A stretch of 64,000 nucleotides of DNA from positions 9,975,627 to 10,039,626 of the forward strand of contig NC_058495.1 of NCBI RefSeq assembly GCF_020382885.2. The letters run 5' to 3'. The stretch comes from Scatophagus argus. Taxonomy: Eukaryota > Chordata > Actinopteri > Scatophagidae. Shown here piece by piece: positions 62,571 to 64,000 of this stretch (positions are counted from its first letter, which is position 1; every line of letters begins with the position of its first letter). Position numbers and translations under genes: made by a program. A model generated the notes under the pieces. That model did not search any database, had not been told where the DNA came from, and saw only the letters and a list, made by a program, of their open reading frames with translations.

Positions 62571-63644
62571 AAAAGTAATGTAATGTGACATTTAAGAAAT
62601 GAAATGCAGTGAATTTGGAATTTCACAGGCTATTTTCCTTTCATTTTGTTTGTAAACAATATTTCACCCAAAGAGCTCAACATAAACATTAATGTTAATT
62701 CTCTGGGACAGAGAAGACAGAGCTTCCCTCAAAGCGTCTGGGCCAGAGAAGCATTCAGCTAAACGTTATTGATTTTCCTCTGAGCAAAGAGTGGGGCTAG
62801 AGGCTAATAATGTGGAAAACAAAATTCTACACTTGAAATTCCTACTCTGCAGTGATTCAATATGAGGTTCACATTCAGGCTATTCCTTATATATTCATTA
62901 TAATGAATGCATATTTGGTTTCTTAGCTTTAAGATGCCAGTACATTCATTTGGTGGACGGTTTTGTCCAATATTTGCATTTTATCTCTGTTGGCACTCAT
63001 CCCAAAGCTGTTGGGCAGACTACTGTGATAACTTCTATGATAACACATGATTTAGAAACCATTATAACATGTATGTACTATATATTTGTACAACATTTCA
63101 CTCTGAAAGGCACATTTGGTTTAGGTTTCTCTGAATCAATCCCAGTTTACCATAACACCCCTGAGTACCAGAACACTTGCCATCTGACAATCTAATACAA
63201 ACAGGTCACGCTCCCATGCTGATGAATTACAAAGAAGCTTTGATGAACAGATTGATGGAGGGACTAAAATGGATGGGCATGCATTTATTTATTATTAGTT
63301 AATTTTGCCTGTCAATTATGATGAACTAAAACACCCTAATAACCATTGCTCAGTGCTTTGATTTTGACAGACTTCTTCTGTTCTCCAATTTATTTAAGTT
63401 CTTTTCATAAATCCATCTAAATTTTGCATTTTGTTGCACTCAAAATTAACATTAAATGTGCAAACATGCTATAATGCAGACATCCCTGTTAAAATAGCTG
63501 CACCACAGTTATTGACAGCTCATTCTCTGAGCTCTCAAAAATCAACTGTTCTACACTGATGGTTTCTGTGCACCAAGATAACAGACCACAATGAAAAAGC
63601 TGCGAGATGAGTGAATGTTGAGCATATCAGCCTGCTTGTGTGTT

Positions 63645-63649
<5 letters not shown>

Positions 63650-63682
<33 letters not shown>
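63650..63682. repeat. (TG)n microsatellite
   Basis: About 16 uninterrupted TG units. Confidence 0.95.
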
Positions 63683-63684
<2 letters not shown>

Positions 63685-63709
63685 CATGTGTGTATGTGTA
63701 CAGATATTC

Positions 63710-63852
63710 CTGCAGTTGTGGGAACAAAAACCAGGATTTGGCAAGTGATGTTTATGGTTAAGGTTAGGTGGTGATTAAGCCTCCAGGAAATGAATGTTAG
63801 CCTGTGATGTCCCCAAAAGTGATGGCTGTGTGTGTGTGTGTGTGTGTGTGTG
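63710..63852 (+). repeat. GGTTAAGGTTAGG-type dispersed repeat ending in (GT)n
   Basis: TTGTGGGAACAAAAACCAGG, TATGGTTAAGGTTAGGTGGT, CTCCAGGAAATGAATGTTAG and GTGATGTCCCCAAAAGTGAT lead into a GT repeat (63826-63852). This order is typical of a very common teleost interspersed repeat. It lies next to the TG run at 63650, so microsatellites flank it on both sides. Confidence 0.65.
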
Positions 63853-64000
63853 ATTTAGACTTTATGTAACAGTCCCAAAGGGGTAAGAGACCGTGCCCTC
63901 CAGGGTCTTTCAAGGTGATGCTGGCGCAGAGGGGAGGATTGAGGAAGATGGAGGGAGAAGATCTGGGAATCTCCTTTCATCGCTCTTTCTTCCCTGTTTG

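Larger units (their letters stand above)
58956..64000 (+). other. syn2: syn2 intron 1 (incomplete)
   Basis: About 5 kb of AT-rich intron to the window edge. It contains a TA repeat, a fold-back repeat at 62036-62305, a family B copy at 62455-62570, and a GT-rich repeat block at 63650-63852. No synapsin C-domain exon is visible. Confidence 0.8.

Noticed and set aside
1..64000. CRISPR arrays, phage, integrons, bacterial operons, tRNA or rRNA genes
   Set aside because: None were seen; the window is ordinary vertebrate chromosomal DNA. A thorough tRNA or microRNA scan would need tRNAscan-SE or a covariance search, which I could not run.

Overview
This is eukaryotic nuclear DNA from a ray-finned fish, most likely a percomorph teleost. 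Genes are split into short exons with GT/AG introns, introns run to many kilobases, AT-rich non-coding sequence dominates, CA/GT microsatellites are dense, and several repeat types familiar from teleosts are present (LINE 3' tails ending in AATAAAGCTGATTCTG, Tc1/mariner-like and fold-back MITEs). There are no operons, CRISPR arrays, phage genes or bacterial features. Nearly all long open frames are chance.

Three protein genes can be read exon by exon. (1) vgll4, minus strand, 5315-39206: the TEAD-binding transcription cofactor vestigial-like 4. It has two alternative first coding exons (39143-39206 and 23475-23556) spliced to four shared exons (17042-17282, 6872-7139, 6379-6496, 5315-5571), and probably a long 3' UTR down to a strong poly(A) signal at 652-657. 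(2) tamm41, minus strand, 43947-49239: mitochondrial CDP-diacylglycerol synthase, eight exons, 343 codons, complete. (3) syn2, plus strand from 58516: only exon 1 of synapsin II (domains A and B and the start of C); the rest lies beyond the right edge.

The order vgll4 - tamm41 - syn2 with orientations minus, minus, plus matches the human 3p25 block VGLL4 - TAMM41 - SYN2. In human, ATG7 lies tail-to-tail with VGLL4, so plus-strand sequence at the far left, with AATAAA at 430, may be the end of atg7; this is inference only. The genes act in different pathways (Hippo/TEAD transcription, cardiolipin precursor synthesis, synaptic vesicles), so the linkage is conserved synteny, not a functional cluster.

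Layout: 1-651 tail-to-tail intergenic with a perfect 15-bp hairpin; 652-5314 vgll4 3' UTR; 5315-7139 its last three exons; 7140-39142 long introns with poly-Ser exon 2, the internal promoter near 23.6-24.0 kb, and a cluster of retrotransposon and other repeats at 32.2-33.3 kb; 40952-41220 the upstream vgll4 promoter, which carries a tandem TEAD-type motif beside a GGGA repeat; 41.2-43.2 kb intergenic; 43.2-49.24 kb tamm41; 49.24-58 kb intergenic between divergent tamm41 and syn2; 58-64 kb syn2 exon 1 and part of intron 1. I found no new gene system. The points most worth a second look are the TEAD double site at the vgll4 promoter, the hairpin between the convergent gene ends, the fish Ser and His tracts in Vgll4, and the weak donor after tamm41 exon 6.
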